Source: Ulva prolifera (lineage: Eukaryota > Chlorophyta > Ulvophyceae > Ulvales > Ulvaceae). From it: 64,000 nucleotides of DNA. The translations under genes were made by a program, and so were the position numbers. Every line of letters begins with the position of its first letter. Positions within the stretch are counted from its first letter, which is position 1. The notes beneath the pieces were generated by a model. The model was given only the letters and a program-made list of their open reading frames with translations. It did no database searches and had not been told where the DNA came from. Shown here piece after piece: positions 1 through 11,902 of the stretch. The DNA lies in assembly GCA_023078555.1 (NCBI GenBank), contig CM041201.1, forward strand, positions 4,471,713 through 4,535,712, read 5' to 3'.

Positions 1-669
1 CAGGGTCACGTCACACGGAGACAGCCTGGATTGCAACATTGCTTGGTCGAGCATCAGGCACTGGCACTGGCGTGATCACAGATCCAATGGTCGCAACACC
101 GCACAGCAATCACATGCATGCTGCTGCAACCCTCCATGGTGCTGCGGCCACACGAAAAAAAACTGCGATCAAGTCTGCTGCTTTGGCTGCGGTATCTACA
201 GGGCCCAGTCTCCACTGCAGCGAACCTTAGCTTGCAACATGCTGTGGCACTTCCCGGGCGTGTCCCTCGCAGGGCGTCCCTGACCGTTGTGTCTGGGCAC
301 AGCCAATGGCGGCATGCATGCCTCGCCTGACCACACCTACGCGCGCACTTCTGTCCACCTACATCTGCCCGCTGCACGGCGCGGATGAGCGCATGAGGAC
401 GCGACTAATCCTGCGCACACCTCCTCACTCCTCACTCGGCTGCTGTGCATGCTGTGCATGCTACTACTGAAAGCGTGTCAGGCATCTAGCTGCCAGTTTC
501 ACGGGCTGACCAGGCATCCTGACAACGAATCCACAGCAGGCATGCGCCCGCCAGCTGCATGCATACATAGGCAACAGCCTGAGGCTTGTGTCCCGCCAAG
601 CGTAAGGCGTGCTGCGCGGGCTGCGGGCTGCGAGCTGGCATGCACACACCGTCGCCACCTGCTGCGCAG
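1..669. other. Left edge, probably intron of the AKR2-like gene
   Basis: No convincing exon is visible. The AKR2-like gene is open at its left side at 670, so this stretch is probably one of its introns and the earlier exons lie outside the window. It is rich in GCATGC/TGCATG words. Short open frames on both strands have no family resemblance. Confidence 0.4.
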
Positions 670-1926
670 GGCATGTTTGAGGACATCCAGAAGAACGGCA
701 TGGGCGCGATGATGAAGTACTGGAACGACCCGCAGATGCTGGCCAAGCTTGGGCAGAAGATCGGGGACGTGCCGCAGGCGGCGCCGGCCGCGGCGCCGGC
801 GGAGCCTGAGATCTCGGACCTCCTCGACGCAGCCCGGCGCGTCCCCCCCCCCCCCCCCCCCCCCCCCCCGCGCCGTGCCGGCATGCATGCAGGGACTGTA
901 TCGTATGCAGGTACATGGCTGGCATGCCCTTCTGGCGGCACGTCCACACGTGACTGATGTTGATCGGTGTGGCCAGTGTGTGCAAGGCCGCCGGCAGCCG
1001 AGGTTAGTGTCCGGGGTGCCCGCCTCAACCCTAGGAAGGAGTGAGGCGCTGCGGTGGCGATTGCGCATGTCGAGTATGTATGCATGTCTGATAGCCATAT
1101 CCGTGGGCCCATTGTCAACTTCGGAATCGAAAAAGGTGCCAGGGCGCTGATGGCACCCACCGCAGGGAGTGCCCCAGTCACACCGAGTTTCGGGGGCTGA
1201 GTGAGCTATAGACCGCCGCAGCATGCATGACTTGAGGCTCAGGGAACAGGGACGTGTTCGCTGGTCCTCGCAGTGATTCGGCCGTCCCGTAGGCGCCTGC
1301 TTGCGGCTCGCGTGCAGCATCAGCGGCGGCGAAGCAATCATGGCGCCGAGCAGCTAGTGTAGCCCTCGAGGGGTGCCCACACTACCGGGCCGCAGGGTGT
1401 GACGACGTCAGATCGCTCCGTGTGGTGACGTGTGCGATGCACATGCACATGCACCCCCGATGTGCATGTGTGCCAGGGCGCGCCAGGGTGCGCGTGTGCC
1501 AGGGTGCGCGTGTGCCAGGGTGCGCGTGTGCCAGGGCGCCGCCAGTCACGCTGACCAAGAGGCTGGTGCAGGCATGGGGACATGGAGGCTGTGGAGGACT
1601 TCATAGCGGTCGGGAAGGACATCAACATGCAGGACGCGGAGGGCCGCACGCCGCTGCACTACGCGGCCGCACACAACCACACGCGCGTGGCCAAGGCGCT
1701 CGCCGACGCCGGCGCGGACGTCACCCTGAGCGACACCAAGGACAACACGCCGCTGCACTATGCGACAGGGTATGGCCGGGTGGATGTCGTGGACATCCTG
1801 CTGGCGGCGGGCGCCGATGCGTCGGCGGAGAATCACACCGGCAAGACGGCGCTTGACCTCGCAAAGTTGAGCGAGGAGAACCCGATCTTGAAGGATAGCG
1901 ACCTCATGGCAAAGCTGTCTGCATAG
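670..1926 (+). CDS. AKR2: AKR2-like ankyrin repeat protein (C-terminal exons, partial)
   Basis: C-terminal part of a protein resembling plant AKR2, the cytosolic chaperone that binds chloroplast outer-envelope proteins and brings them to the plastid surface. The first visible exon (about 670-840) encodes a helical segment with the family motif GAMMKYWND followed by LAKLGQKIGD and an Ala/Pro linker. The last exon (about 1572-1926) encodes two ankyrin repeats (DAEGRTPLHYAAAHNH and KDNTPLHYATGYGRVDVVD), a third partial repeat and the end at LMAKLSA. Acceptor AG at 668-669 and stop TAG at 1924-1926 are visible. The exon 840/1572 junction is awkward: the only GT donor, at 841, leaves phase 0, whereas the acceptor at 1570-1571 needs phase 2, and a 27-base C run sits right at the donor. 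The upstream exons, which would carry the sti1-like part, are outside the window. Family assignment is strong; the exact junction is not. Confidence 0.85.
843..869. repeat. 27-base poly-C run at an exon border
   Basis: An uninterrupted run of 27 C bases starts two bases after the last recognisable AKR2 codon. It overlaps the only donor candidate (GT at 841). It may be a true homopolymer or a length error from sequencing. Confidence 0.9.
1489..1536. repeat. 16-bp tandem repeat, three copies, inside an AKR2 intron
   Basis: Three perfect head-to-tail copies of TGCGCGTGTGCCAGGG, with degenerate partial copies just upstream. The array lies about 35 bp before the acceptor of the last AKR2-like exon. 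Confidence 0.9.
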
Positions 1927-3079
1927 GCTGGGCCGCTTGACGAGGCCGCAGTGGTAGAGTGTCTGGGGGAGGGGGCGTGGCCGTGGTTTGGGGATACGGC
2001 GTAGGTCTGGTGGAGGCGCTGGAGATGCGAGCTCCGGTGCGGCGCGGCAAATGGTAGGGCTAGCGGCAGGAACACCGAGTCTGAGGGTGGCTGCTGCCTG
2101 TAATTTGTCGCTTGTTGCTTGTGACATGACCCATGCGTTGACGTAGAATGCATGGAGGCTGTTGGACTGCAGAAATGCCGTCAAGGCCCAGCACATTGCT
2201 TGGCAAGTACACTGGCCGACATGCGAATCGGGCGTTGATGTCATACATGATGTGGTCTGGCCTGTACTTTCGCGAATGTGTCTGCCCGGGGAAAGCTTCC
2301 ACAGCCGCTTTCACTGCCACAGACCCATACCTGCAACCTGATCCGGGTCTACGTGTACCTGGACAACACGCTCTTCTGTAAATGTGTCCGCTCCCATGCA
2401 TTTTGTGCTTGTTCACGATTCTCCCTGAAGGCTCGATCTAGGGTCTAGGGCCCTGGTGACAGGGCGTCGATGTCCATGCGGTTTCGTTGCTCCACACAAG
2501 CACTCACTCCTGGTGGGCATTGCGAACGTCTCACTCACTGAGATGTGGGCACGGGTGCACCTCGGCCGTGTCGCTTCTGAACTGCACATGTGTTCGCGGC
2601 CGCGGTGCTGATGTGCCGCGCGAAGCTCGGGGAGCCCGCCATGGCTTGCAAGCTCAAGCAGTGTGACCAGCAAACGCCATATGCATTCAAGGTAACGATT
2701 CAACCTCCAGAGATGTGACATGGGTAATTTATGTAGTGGGTACATGCGATTGCAGCACCTGGTGCCTAGCTGCACCCAGAGTATGTCCGGCAGGCAAAGG
2801 ACGGTCTACAGGAGCATGCAGCACCTTCGCCACTGTCAGCATGAGGAGAAGAAGTGTGTAAGACGACACGATGGGTCGTGTCTTGAACATACCGTACGCT
2901 TGACCAACCTGCATCTGAGGACGGAACATGTGGCAACGTAGAACTTGATCTCCATGCGGCGAAAGCAGTGTAGCGTGCTTGCCGGTGGTACCGTCACTAG
3001 CCCGGCAAGTCGCGTCCCAGCCAGACAGTCAGATTTGCCTTAGGGACATGTAAATACTGTGTATTGATTGATGTGCTAG
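1927..3079. other. Intergenic: 3' UTR of the AKR2-like gene and upstream region of the reductase gene
   Basis: Apart from the TGTAA word there is nothing I can assign. The region separates two genes on the same strand, so the promoter of the reductase gene should lie in its right part. No coding frame looks like a known family. Confidence 0.5.
2099..2103 (+). terminator. UGUAA polyadenylation signal of the AKR2-like gene
   Basis: TGTAA 173 bases after the stop codon. UGUAA is the usual poly(A) signal of green algae. Assignment is by position only. Confidence 0.45.
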
Positions 3080-5046
3080 ATGGCGAGCCTGTTTCGGCGT
3101 GCCTTGTCTGCTTGGCCGCTGCAGCACGGGGGAGCTCGGTATTTGCACGCCAACGGTGGCTCATCCATCAGCTCTGTTGCTGTGATTGGAAGTGGTCCAT
3201 CTGGCTTCTATTTCGTGGATCGTCTGCGCCGTCTTCTGGGAGGCAATGTCCAGATCGACATTTTTGAACGCTTGCCCACCCCGTATGGCCTGGTCCGCTA
3301 TGGCGTTGCGCCTGATCATCCCGACACCAAGAATGTGATAAACAAATTTCGCTCCATTGCGATGGAAGAGCGAGTTCGATTCTTCGGAAACGTCAATGTG
3401 GGGCTCGACATTTCGTTTTCAGATCTGCGATCCCAATACAATGCCGTCGTCCTCGCCTGCGGAGCCGAGGACGATCGGCATATGGATATAGCAGGTGAAG
3501 ACAGCACAGGCGTTTTGTCGGCTCGGCAGTTTGTGAATTGGTACAACGGGCACCCCGAGTACAGTGATGTCCCAGTTGATCTGCAGCACGTCCGCAGTGT
3601 GGGTATCGTGGGGCTGGGCAACGTTGCACTAGATTGTGCAAGAATACTGTTGAAGCCTGTGGATGATCTGACGGGAACTGACATCTCAGACAGCGCCCTT
3701 GAGCAACTACGTACCAGTGCCGTGGAAGAAGTTCACATTGTAGGCAGGAGGGGGCCATTACAAGCTCAGTTTTCAGGCAAAGAGCTTCGAGAGATTCTTT
3801 CATTAGCTAACGTCTCGATAGAGGTGCACCCAGTCCTCTATCAGCCCACCCCGGAGGATGCCAAGGAGCCAAGAAAAGCACAGAAGGTGCTGCCCTGTGC
3901 GGCTCGCGCCTTGGAGTAGAACGCGTACTACAGTCACGCACGCTTGAAAGTTAGGACTCTTTGTTTCCAGGGCTTCCAGGAATTGCTGAAGGCACATGGA
4001 AAAGCAAGCAATGCAATCCCACATCGACGGCTCCACTTCCACTTCCTGTGCAACCCAGTCGCAGCCACGGCTTCATCAGATGGTTGCATAACCCAACTGA
4101 GTCTTCAGCCGCAAAAGCTTCAGCCTGGGGAAGACGGTGGCCGCCAGACTGTTGTCCCGACCGGGGAAGTGTGGGACCTCCCGGTGGACATGCTCCTCAG
4201 GAGTGTTGGTTACCGAGGGAAGCCAGTGCCAGAAGTTCCATTTGATTCAAGACGTGGGATCGTGCCCAACAAAGTGGGACGTGTCCATCACCCTGAAACT
4301 GAGGAGATCATCCCGGGGGTGTATGTGGCAGGGTGGATCAAGAGGGGGCCACAAGGTATCATCGGGACCAACCTGGTTGATGCAGAGCAGACAGCCAGGT
4401 GCGTTGTTGAAGACCTCGAGGCCCTGGGCAAGCCAGCACCTGACCAGCGAGACATTGCTGATGTCCTTCAGGTGTGCACGATGATGCTTCTGCCTCACAG
4501 GGTGCTGCACAGGCATGCCCTGCACACTGTCTGCAACCCTGTTCACAACTCCACATAGGCTTGCAGTTGCCGTAATGAGCTTTGCAGCCTGATTCATGGG
4601 CCCACCTTTTACCATTTGCCCTGGGCGACTGCAGGCACTGCTTCGCAGCTACACAGGTTGCATGCCTATGCATGCAAATTTGCTGTGGAACATGGTGTTC
4701 AGCATGCATGCCAACCCTGCATGTAATCCACAGTCATGTTCAACTGTCGAAAACATGGGCAAATCTCTCCCCATGATACTGCCATATCGATTGATCTACC
4801 CTTGGGTGTGTTGTGGTGCCTGGTCTGTGCACTTGCGGTTGTAGCAGCCTCGCCAGGGCTCTGCAAGGTGCATGGCTGTGGCAACAAGGTTTCAATGTGC
4901 AGGACAAGGGTGTCAGGTTCGTGACATGGGATGGGTGGATGAAGGTAGATGCAGAGGAGCAGATGCAGGGCGCTGCGCATGGGCGGCCACGGGTCAAGAT
5001 CACAGAAAAGAGTCAGATGTTGCAAACTGCTGGTATATTGACGTAG
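3080..5046 (+). CDS. NADPH:adrenodoxin (mitochondrial ferredoxin) oxidoreductase
   Basis: FAD enzyme that passes electrons from NADPH to mitochondrial ferredoxin, used in Fe-S cluster assembly and related mitochondrial pathways. Three exons fit with phase-0 introns: 3080-3886, 3971-4471 and 4903-5046, giving about 483 residues, the usual family length. The N-terminus (MASLFRRALSAWPLQHGGARYLHA) is Arg-rich and lacks acids, as in a mitochondrial presequence. Then come the FAD Rossmann motif GSGPSGFY, the conserved PTPYGLVRYGVAPDH, the NADP motif GLGNVALDCARIL, GRRGPLQAQF, and near the C-terminus GWIKRGPQGIIGTNLVDAEQ. The small last exon matches the animal and plant C-terminal signature (TWDGWMKVDAEE, then GRPRVKI). 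The gene is convergent with the bZIP gene; only about 440 bp separate the two stops. Confidence 0.95.
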
Positions 5047-5484
5047 ACACTTACTAGCACGGGCATAATGTGAAAGGCTCCCTTTGTTACTGGGGGCACT
5101 GTAGCGTGACCATGACCTAATCCCATTGCTCAAACATGAAAATCAAGCAAGGCGTGTAAAGGTACATAAAAACTGTGCGGAATCTCCAGCGCTCCCTGGG
5201 TTGACCATGCTTCCCCAACCTCCGAAGTCCGGACGCGTGTGCAGCCTCTGCCTGCCCGCGGTGGGTACCTCCTCAATCATAATCTCTTCTCCCAGCAGCC
5301 TCTGGAGACATATCGGCTGCAAGGCGGTGCGTAATCGTCGCATCCAGCCAGAAATAGAGTTATTCAGGCGCCGAGAGGACACGCCGCAGGCCTCCGGCCT
5401 CGCGGCAGCGTCGCCCCGGGCTCACGTCTATGCGCAGGAAAGGGGGCTTGGCGCGATGGCGCGGCGACCGCCCGCCCGCCGCTG
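5047..5484. other. Convergent intergenic region
   Basis: Holds the 3' UTRs of two genes that point at each other. Open frames on both strands (for example 5126-5488 +) show no family resemblance and are best read as chance frames in GC-rich sequence. Confidence 0.5.
5155..5159 (+). terminator. UGUAA polyadenylation signal of the reductase gene
   Basis: TGTAA about 110 bases after the stop of the reductase gene, a typical green-algal distance. No other candidate lies closer. Confidence 0.55.
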
Positions 5485-8400
5485 CTAGATGGGCTCGCCC
5501 ATGAACTCCTGGTACTGCTTCGCCAGCTCCTCCGGGGTGCGCCGCACGTACGACGGCGGCCCGCCGCTGAGCTGCAGCTTACCCGGCAGCAGCAGAGGCT
5601 GCGTCGCTGCTGTCGCCGAGGCGTCTGCGGCACTGTTCGACCCCAGCAGTGCACCTGGCGCCCCTGCACAGCACCTCTGTCATGCCCACGCACACAGCGC
5701 GAACCAGGAGCACGCCTGAGCCACCGCATGGGTCACACCACGCTGAGCGTCGCACAGCATGCAGCAGCGCACCGAGTCGAGTTGACAATTCGTCGTGGCC
5801 TGGGAGGACACTGGCAAGGTTGCCAAGCAGCCCCTCTTGTGCAATGCGACTGAGATGCGGGTTGGCTCCCGACAGGTGTAACGAGTTGACCTGCGGGCAC
5901 CACGACACATCAGCACGTCCACAGGTGCGGATAAGCAACGCGAACAAGCAGCAGCCCTGATCGAAAGGCCATCTTCAGCAGCAGACACAGATGCATGCAC
6001 GCAAGTGGCCCCCTGTCACACACCTGCAAACCCGCCCCCTGGTTGGCGTGCTCCTGCGCCCGAATCAATTCTATCTCGCCAACCTGAGAGTTTGAGCGCA
6101 CTCGCAGGATGTCGATGGTGCTGACGCGCCCCGGCGACGGCATCTGGCTGCCCCCGCGGTTGCTCAGCATGCCCGACAGGAAGTCGTTCAGGTCGTGCTC
6201 ACGCGGTGTCAGCGAGTGCGTCAGCCACGCGAGGTCCCCCTGTACGTTGCCGTTGTTGTGCAGGCTGCCCAGCGACAGCGGCGGCATCTGGACCGAGCGC
6301 GTGTCCAGGTGCGCCGCGTGCGCGCTGGCCCCCGCCGCCGCCGACGCCACCGGGTCCAGCCCCGCCAGCGGCCCGGCGCTGCCGAGCACCCCGTTCATGC
6401 CCGCTCGCGGGCTGACCAGCTGCTGCTGTGCTGCGGCGTGCTGCGGCATCGCCAGCAGCTGGCTGCGCTCGAGCTTCGGCAGCATGCACTGCGCGGCAGC
6501 GGCAGCTGCGGCGGCGCCCGCCGCTGCCTCGCTGCCGTGCGAGATCTTGCTCTTCTTGGCTGCAGGCTGCAGCCCTGCACCACCGCCCAAGGTGTCCTCT
6601 GCAGCCTCCCCTGCCTCCGCAGCCCCCCAGAACCCCCGCCCCCCGGCCTTTGCCTTGCGCAACAGCTCCTCAGCCTCCCGGGCCGCGTTGAGCGCGCCGC
6701 CTGGGCTCGGCAGGGAGCCGCCGTGCAGAACTCCAGATCCCCCAAAGCCGCCTGCATGGCCCCCCCGGGCCAGCGCACCTGCAGCATCCCTTGGGCTCGG
6801 GTCCAGCGGGCTCGATGGCAACCCCGCCGCCTGCATGCCCACCCACCGTCACGCACAGTGCACCGGCAAGGCGACACCTGCGACCGTGTGACGCCAAGGC
6901 CGCGGCTTGTGGGGCGATCGCATTTGTCAACCAAGTCGCCTCGCAGCCCCGCGGACTACACCTTGACGTCCCGTGTGGCACGCTGTGCAGGTGTGATCGT
7001 ATCGAGTGACATGAGCCGCATGCGGTGCAGGGGGGTGGGTGGGGGCGCACGTCCATGTGGCCCTCGGCGATGGCGTTCATGGTGCGGGGGGTCACCGCCG
7101 TCTGCACGTACGTCGCCGCGAGGTCCAGGACCTGCTCCTGCGGCTTGTGGCGCGAGCGCAGGACCTCGAGGATGGCGAGGAAGTCCACGATGCCCGGAGC
7201 TGATGCCGTCATGTGGCGCATGAACGTCGTCGGCCGCCAGATCTGCACGCACGCCACCGTCACACAGCGCCCCTCAAACAGCTGCCACACGCCGGCAAAC
7301 ACCGCGCCCAACTGCACCACACTCCGCATGCAGCCCGTGCACCTCCTCAGCCACAAACCACCCCGTACAGCCCGGAGCGGCGGGCACCCGGCAGCCGCGG
7401 GGGCATTGCCGGCGCGGCGCACCTCGAGGCAGACGGAGGTGAGGAGGTCGCAGTAGAGCTCCGTCTCCTTGCGCAGCCACGTGTACAGGGTCTCGATCGA
7501 GGCGCTGGCGGAGAGGAAGCCCTGCAGCTGCGTTTGCTCGTGCGTGACCTGCGCCTGCCAGTCGCTGTCGGGCTGCTGGTACGCCGCCGCGAGGCGCGCG
7601 CTCATCTTCTCGCGCTGCCACCGCAGCACCGCCATGTTGCACAGGTACTTCTCGTACATGCGGCACGTCTGCTCGATCTCCGTGGCCGTCAGGTGCAGCT
7701 CGTCCACCACCTGCGCTCGAGCGGCACGGTCAGCACAGCCGCCGCAGCCCACACGCAGCCCTCGCCTCACGGCGGCCCAGGCCCGCACACCGCCACGCTG
7801 AGCCCCGGCCCCTGCAGAGTGATTCTGGAAGCGGTCCTGTCAACACACACCCGCCGGCTCGCATGCTGCGCAGGTAGCGTGGGCCAGATGGGGCCAGGAC
7901 AGGAGGTGGGGCGGGGGGTTACCGTTTCGGCCTTGTCGCGAGCCTCGGTGGGGCTGAGTCCGGCGTGGCAGTTGTAGAGGACGTTGGTGAGCAGCATGCG
8001 TGCGCGCACAGGCTGCGCGCGGATGATCTTGACGAGGCACTCAAAGTACAGGCCCTGCAGGTGCTTGCACCGCTCGTCGATGCTCGCCAGCTGCTTGTTC
8101 GCCTCGTCCTGGCGGGCCTGCTTCGTGCGGGAGGAGCCCTGGCTGTTGGCCCGCTTCTTCTCCAGCACGTCCGTGTACTCGTTGTTGAGTTCCTTCAGCT
8201 CCGGGAGCCACTGGTCCTGCATCAGCTCCCGGATGCGCTCCATGCCGATGCCTCTGCACAGCAGCCACCTGCTCAGCTGCCTGCTGTGCTGTGCACCTGT
8301 GGCCGCGGCCCAGGAGCAGCATTGCACAGTGCACTGCCTGGAGTGCGCTGCGAATGTGTCTCACATCGTCTGGGACTGGTGTAATGTGTGGAGTGATTCA

Positions 8401-9984
8401 TTGTGCAGTCTAGATAGGATGATTGCTGTGAAGGTATGGCCTGGAAGTGGGTTATGTGATCGTGGGTCATGATGTAATCGGGCATGAGGCACAGCATTGA
8501 CTGGAGCAGGCCTACGTATGCACTGGAGCAGGAGCATGCCTACGTATGGCCAAACTCACTGGGAGGGTGTCTTGATTCTGCCAATGAACTGCCAAAGGAG
8601 GTGCTCACTGTGCATCGCAAGCAGGCCAGCCTTGAGCAGCAGGGGTGCGAATGTATGTGGCTCAGTGTCACAAAGCATCACGGCAGTGCATATGGACGGC
8701 GGGCACAAGCATGGCACAACACGCGTTCTGCGCAAGTTTCTGGTCGGCTTGTGCATGTGAACGCGCCCAGCTTGCAGAGCAACACGATTGCGATGGCGCA
8801 GGTGGCAACGCCAAGGGTCAGGTCTGGCGCAGAGGCTGGTATCGCACTGTTGAATGTCAGTGCTTGGCACAATGATGTGCTCTGAAACACCATCAGATGT
8901 TGAAGCTGGGTACTTGAGGATCACGTCTTCCGATGGGTCAAACTGGATTGTGCTAGAGGGCAGGAACACGTTGGAGACGCTCCGCGCTCGCAGCACCATG
9001 TATTCTGTGCTGATACGCTTGAGTTGGGAGCCTTGGTTCCGGAGCGTATCCTCCAAAGCAGTTTTGACCTGTGCCAGCTCTTGCATCTGTTGAGCACTGC
9101 TTGCATTCTTGGCAGTGAGCTCTGTGACCTGGTCTGAAAGTTCCTGGATCTTGCTCTGCACGACTGTGCACTGGTTAGCGTGCTGCCCCCGAGACTGATG
9201 CTGCGCAGGCAGAACGAGTCTCTGGCCAAGAAGGTGTGGCCAGGAATGAATGAACTGTAAATGCGTGAGAAGGGCAACAAATTTCCCGTTTGATCTTCTT
9301 GTGGCGTTCGTTGGGCATTGCTGACGGTGCAACAAGGCGTGGCGCGACCTGGCGACCAACACAAGCGGTAAAACGCCCATCACGCACACAGCACATACAT
9401 AGCTACAATACATGTGGGTACATGCGGCCAGGCCCAGTCTGCTAGCACACACGTTGCGTAAAGGAGATGTCCAGTCTGGAAACACACGCACAGTGACCCA
9501 GCCGGTGAAGATGCGAAGCGCTCTCAGCGCCGATAGGCATTCACAGGCATATTATTTTGGAATAAGGGTTCTCTACAGTCTTTGCGCGAGCCACCACATG
9601 GGCTGGCCATGGGACGCTGGCCACGATGCGTCATGCTCTTCGCGAACTTGTTCTGTTCTGGGATAGCCAGTCCATCTCGAGAAGTGCGCGTCGAGCGCTC
9701 CTGATCAACAACATGACAGAAAGCAGTATTTTATCTGGATTTCACGCCTAATTCAGGTCATTCCGCGACGTATACGTTTGCGTAAGGCTGCACGCCTTGA
9801 ACAGGGTCTCCCGCATGCCCTGTTTGTCTGAAGGAAAATTGATCCTCAGTTTATTACAGATGCATACCTTCTGCCGCCATCTGAAGGCTTGTTGCGCTCT
9901 ACGGTTCTTTTCTTGGAGCTTGAGCTTTCGCTCGCGCTCTTCTTCCTTTGATTCGTCCAGATCTGCCAGTCTTTCACGAGCCAT
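5485..9984 (-). CDS. bZIP transcription factor with YAP/Pap1-type basic region and long C-terminal region
   Basis: Eight exons on the minus strand keep frame and phase throughout: 9984-9868, 9155-8891, 8251-7923, 7710-7423, 7242-7051, 6830-6024, 5890-5773 and 5654-5485, about 761 residues. Residues 1-39 end in the basic region EKNRRAQQAFRWRQK. Its NRxAQxxFRxR pattern is that of fungal YAP1/Pap1 rather than the usual plant basic region. The next exon gives a coiled-coil zipper (SKIQELSDQVTELTAKN). Two helical, charged segments follow (MERIRELMQDQWLPELKELNN; VDELHLTATEIEQTCRMYEK). An Ala/Gly/Gln/Ser-rich tail contains KKSKISHG, a possible nuclear localisation patch. The C-terminus is SYVRRTPEELAKQYQEFMGE. 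A nuclear DNA-binding role follows from the bZIP; target genes and stimulus are unknown. I do not recognise a second domain. The exon 2/3 junction (8891/8251) is the least certain. Confidence 0.85.
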
Positions 9985-11353
9985 ATCTTGGCATTCACGT
10001 TATTTGTAGGCTTGCTACACGAATTGGGCAACGCCTGTATTCAGTGGCTCTTCCTGCAGTACATCGTCGCCGGGAAATAACCAGCTGGCAATCGGCACGA
10101 TGACCTGAACAACCTCGCACCAATTGCAAAATCCAAGTGCCGACCTCTGCCAGGCCTTCTGATTTTTGTGTATTCAACAGACTTGCTTCAAAGCTCGTTT
10201 GAATTTCGGTAGCATTCAACGCCCGTAGTGGCGTATGCATGCGCACCAGTCGTTGCGGCCGATTGTGGGAGTTACTACTTGCGATGAGTAACTCCGCCGC
10301 CTTACTCATGCTTGCACAATTAGTCACGATCAAGTTGAGAAGTTGCAAACCGCGTGAAGACACACTTAAAACAAGTCATCATAGCATACCTAGCCTCAAA
10401 TCGTGCAAGGATCGAGGAAACCCTGATCAATAGGCCTGCCTGCAGCGCAATCGGTGCCGAGTTCAGGCCCCGCTCTGAACATGCTGCCGGAGCTCGCACG
10501 ATAGCGCGACCATGTGAACGACGCAGTAGCAGGTTCGGCTCGTACGAGACAGCACGCGCCTGGGCACTTGGCAGCCCTCTGTTTGCGCGAGGGGCCGTGC
10601 TGGTCCACATGTGTACACTTGCTGTGCAAAAAGTCGCCTTGTCCCTGTCACACGGTGTTCACAGAAAGAGGTGATGGGGCGTGCGTTCGTCATGTAGGCC
10701 ATCAAGTCGGACGCCCACTCGATCGCGCAAGAAGTTTCCGTGATCATTCGCTGAAAGGTGCCTGCGCCGGGGCCCGAAATGTGCTTAGAATGTGATGAAG
10801 TCATCCGTTCGATCCAACTGCGAGGTTCCTGGGATGAATTTGTGGCATCGCACGACAGGCTGAGCGTCGCAATCACCATGCATTGCCTGGTGCAGGGTCC
10901 AAACTTGATCAGCTCCAGGCTGAAATTTGCCACATGTGCCAGGAGGAGGTGGTGCCAGGAAGCCACAGGCCGGTCGCTTCGCCTGTGGTGACAGTGGACC
11001 CAAGCCAGGCCGATGTGCAACATCCTGACCCAGCCACACTCTTGTTGCGCAGCTGACAGGTTTTTCAGAGAGAGCACGTGTCCTGGGCCGCCTGCTTGCA
11101 TGATCTGGTGTCGGAGCACACTCACTGCTGTCAAGTTAACTGCTGCAGCTGCGGAGCTCACATGTACAGCCAAGCCTGGCCACTCACAGCAAGCACCCGC
11201 TTCCAACCCGCAACGGGTGCCACACAGATGCCTCGGGCAATGCCTGATCTGTACAGGCGCTGAGCATACAGGAGATGTCCTGATTGTCTTCGCGTTGGCT
11301 TGCAGCCAGGGCCCATGGTCAGTGCAGCAAGTCAGTGAGACCTGCGGGCAGGC
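9985..11353. other. Intergenic, upstream of the bZIP gene
   Basis: Should contain the bZIP promoter and 5' UTR. No conserved coding frame, tRNA or obvious element was seen. Confidence 0.4.
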
Positions 11354-11367
11354 AGCTCACCAGGTGT
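11354..11367. repeat. Target-site duplication, left copy, of the 521-bp element
   Basis: AGCTCACCAGGTGT, repeated exactly at 11889-11902. The two 14-bp copies bracket the insertion at 11368-11888. Confidence 0.85.
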
Positions 11368-11888
11368 TACAAGGACAAAGGCAGCAAGTCGGGCAGCACC
11401 GCGAAAGGAGCAAGCAGACGAAGCAAACACCAAGACACCCACGAACATCTCACCCATCACCGGCGCAGCAAGCGACACAGATCCGCAGACCGCCAAGCAC
11501 ACACCCACACACCAGCACACACACGCACAGACCCACACACCCACAAACCCAAACCCACACACGCGCACGCACAAACCCCACGGCCGACACACAACAGCAC
11601 AACCACCAGCACCACAACGCCCGCCGCCGTACGACAGGGCCAAACCCAACACACTGCTGCCTGAGGCCGCCCATCATGGCCGCCCGATTGCCGGGGGCCG
11701 CCCTGGCCCCAAGACCCACCCCCACCCCACCAAGCCACAGCATACCACGCCAGCCCGGCACACCGCCGCGCAGCCCCGCCGGCCCACGCCGCACCGCACC
11801 TAGGACACTGCATCGCCCAAGCCGTTCCGCAGTCCCCGCACATGCCAACGAAGGCATCCCGCACACCCATCGGACCCGGCCCAGCCGG
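11368..11888 (-). mobile_element. Retroposed element copy 1 (521 bp), LINE- or SINE-like
   Basis: Insertion bracketed by perfect 14-bp direct repeats. Read on the minus strand, its last 94 bases are identical to the copy at 15991-16084 and end in CCTTGTA. Constant 3' end, variable 5' end and 14-15 bp duplications are what LINE machinery produces. There is no poly(A) tail. The sense strand is extremely G/T-rich in its second half. It holds an open frame from about 11870 to 11457 whose first part has two close Cys pairs (MCGDCGTAWAMQCPRCGAAW), reminiscent of a zinc knuckle or ribbon. The frame is open to the 5' end of the insertion, so it could be the tail of a 5'-truncated LINE ORF, but no reverse-transcriptase motif is present. 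Family unknown. Confidence 0.7.
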
Positions 11889-11902
11889 AGCTCACCAGGT
11901 GT
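11889..11902. repeat. Target-site duplication, right copy, of the 521-bp element
   Basis: Exact repeat of the 14 bases at 11354-11367. The sequence continues as CAACCACC, giving the inferred empty site. Confidence 0.85.

Noticed and set aside
6195-7223. Plus-strand frame of 342 codons
   Set aside because: It is the reverse strand of the bZIP exons and reads as arginine-rich shadow sequence.
11370-11600. CA-rich stretch as a simple microsatellite
   Set aside because: It is irregular and lies wholly within the bracketed element, so it is better described as the G/T-rich 3' part of that element.
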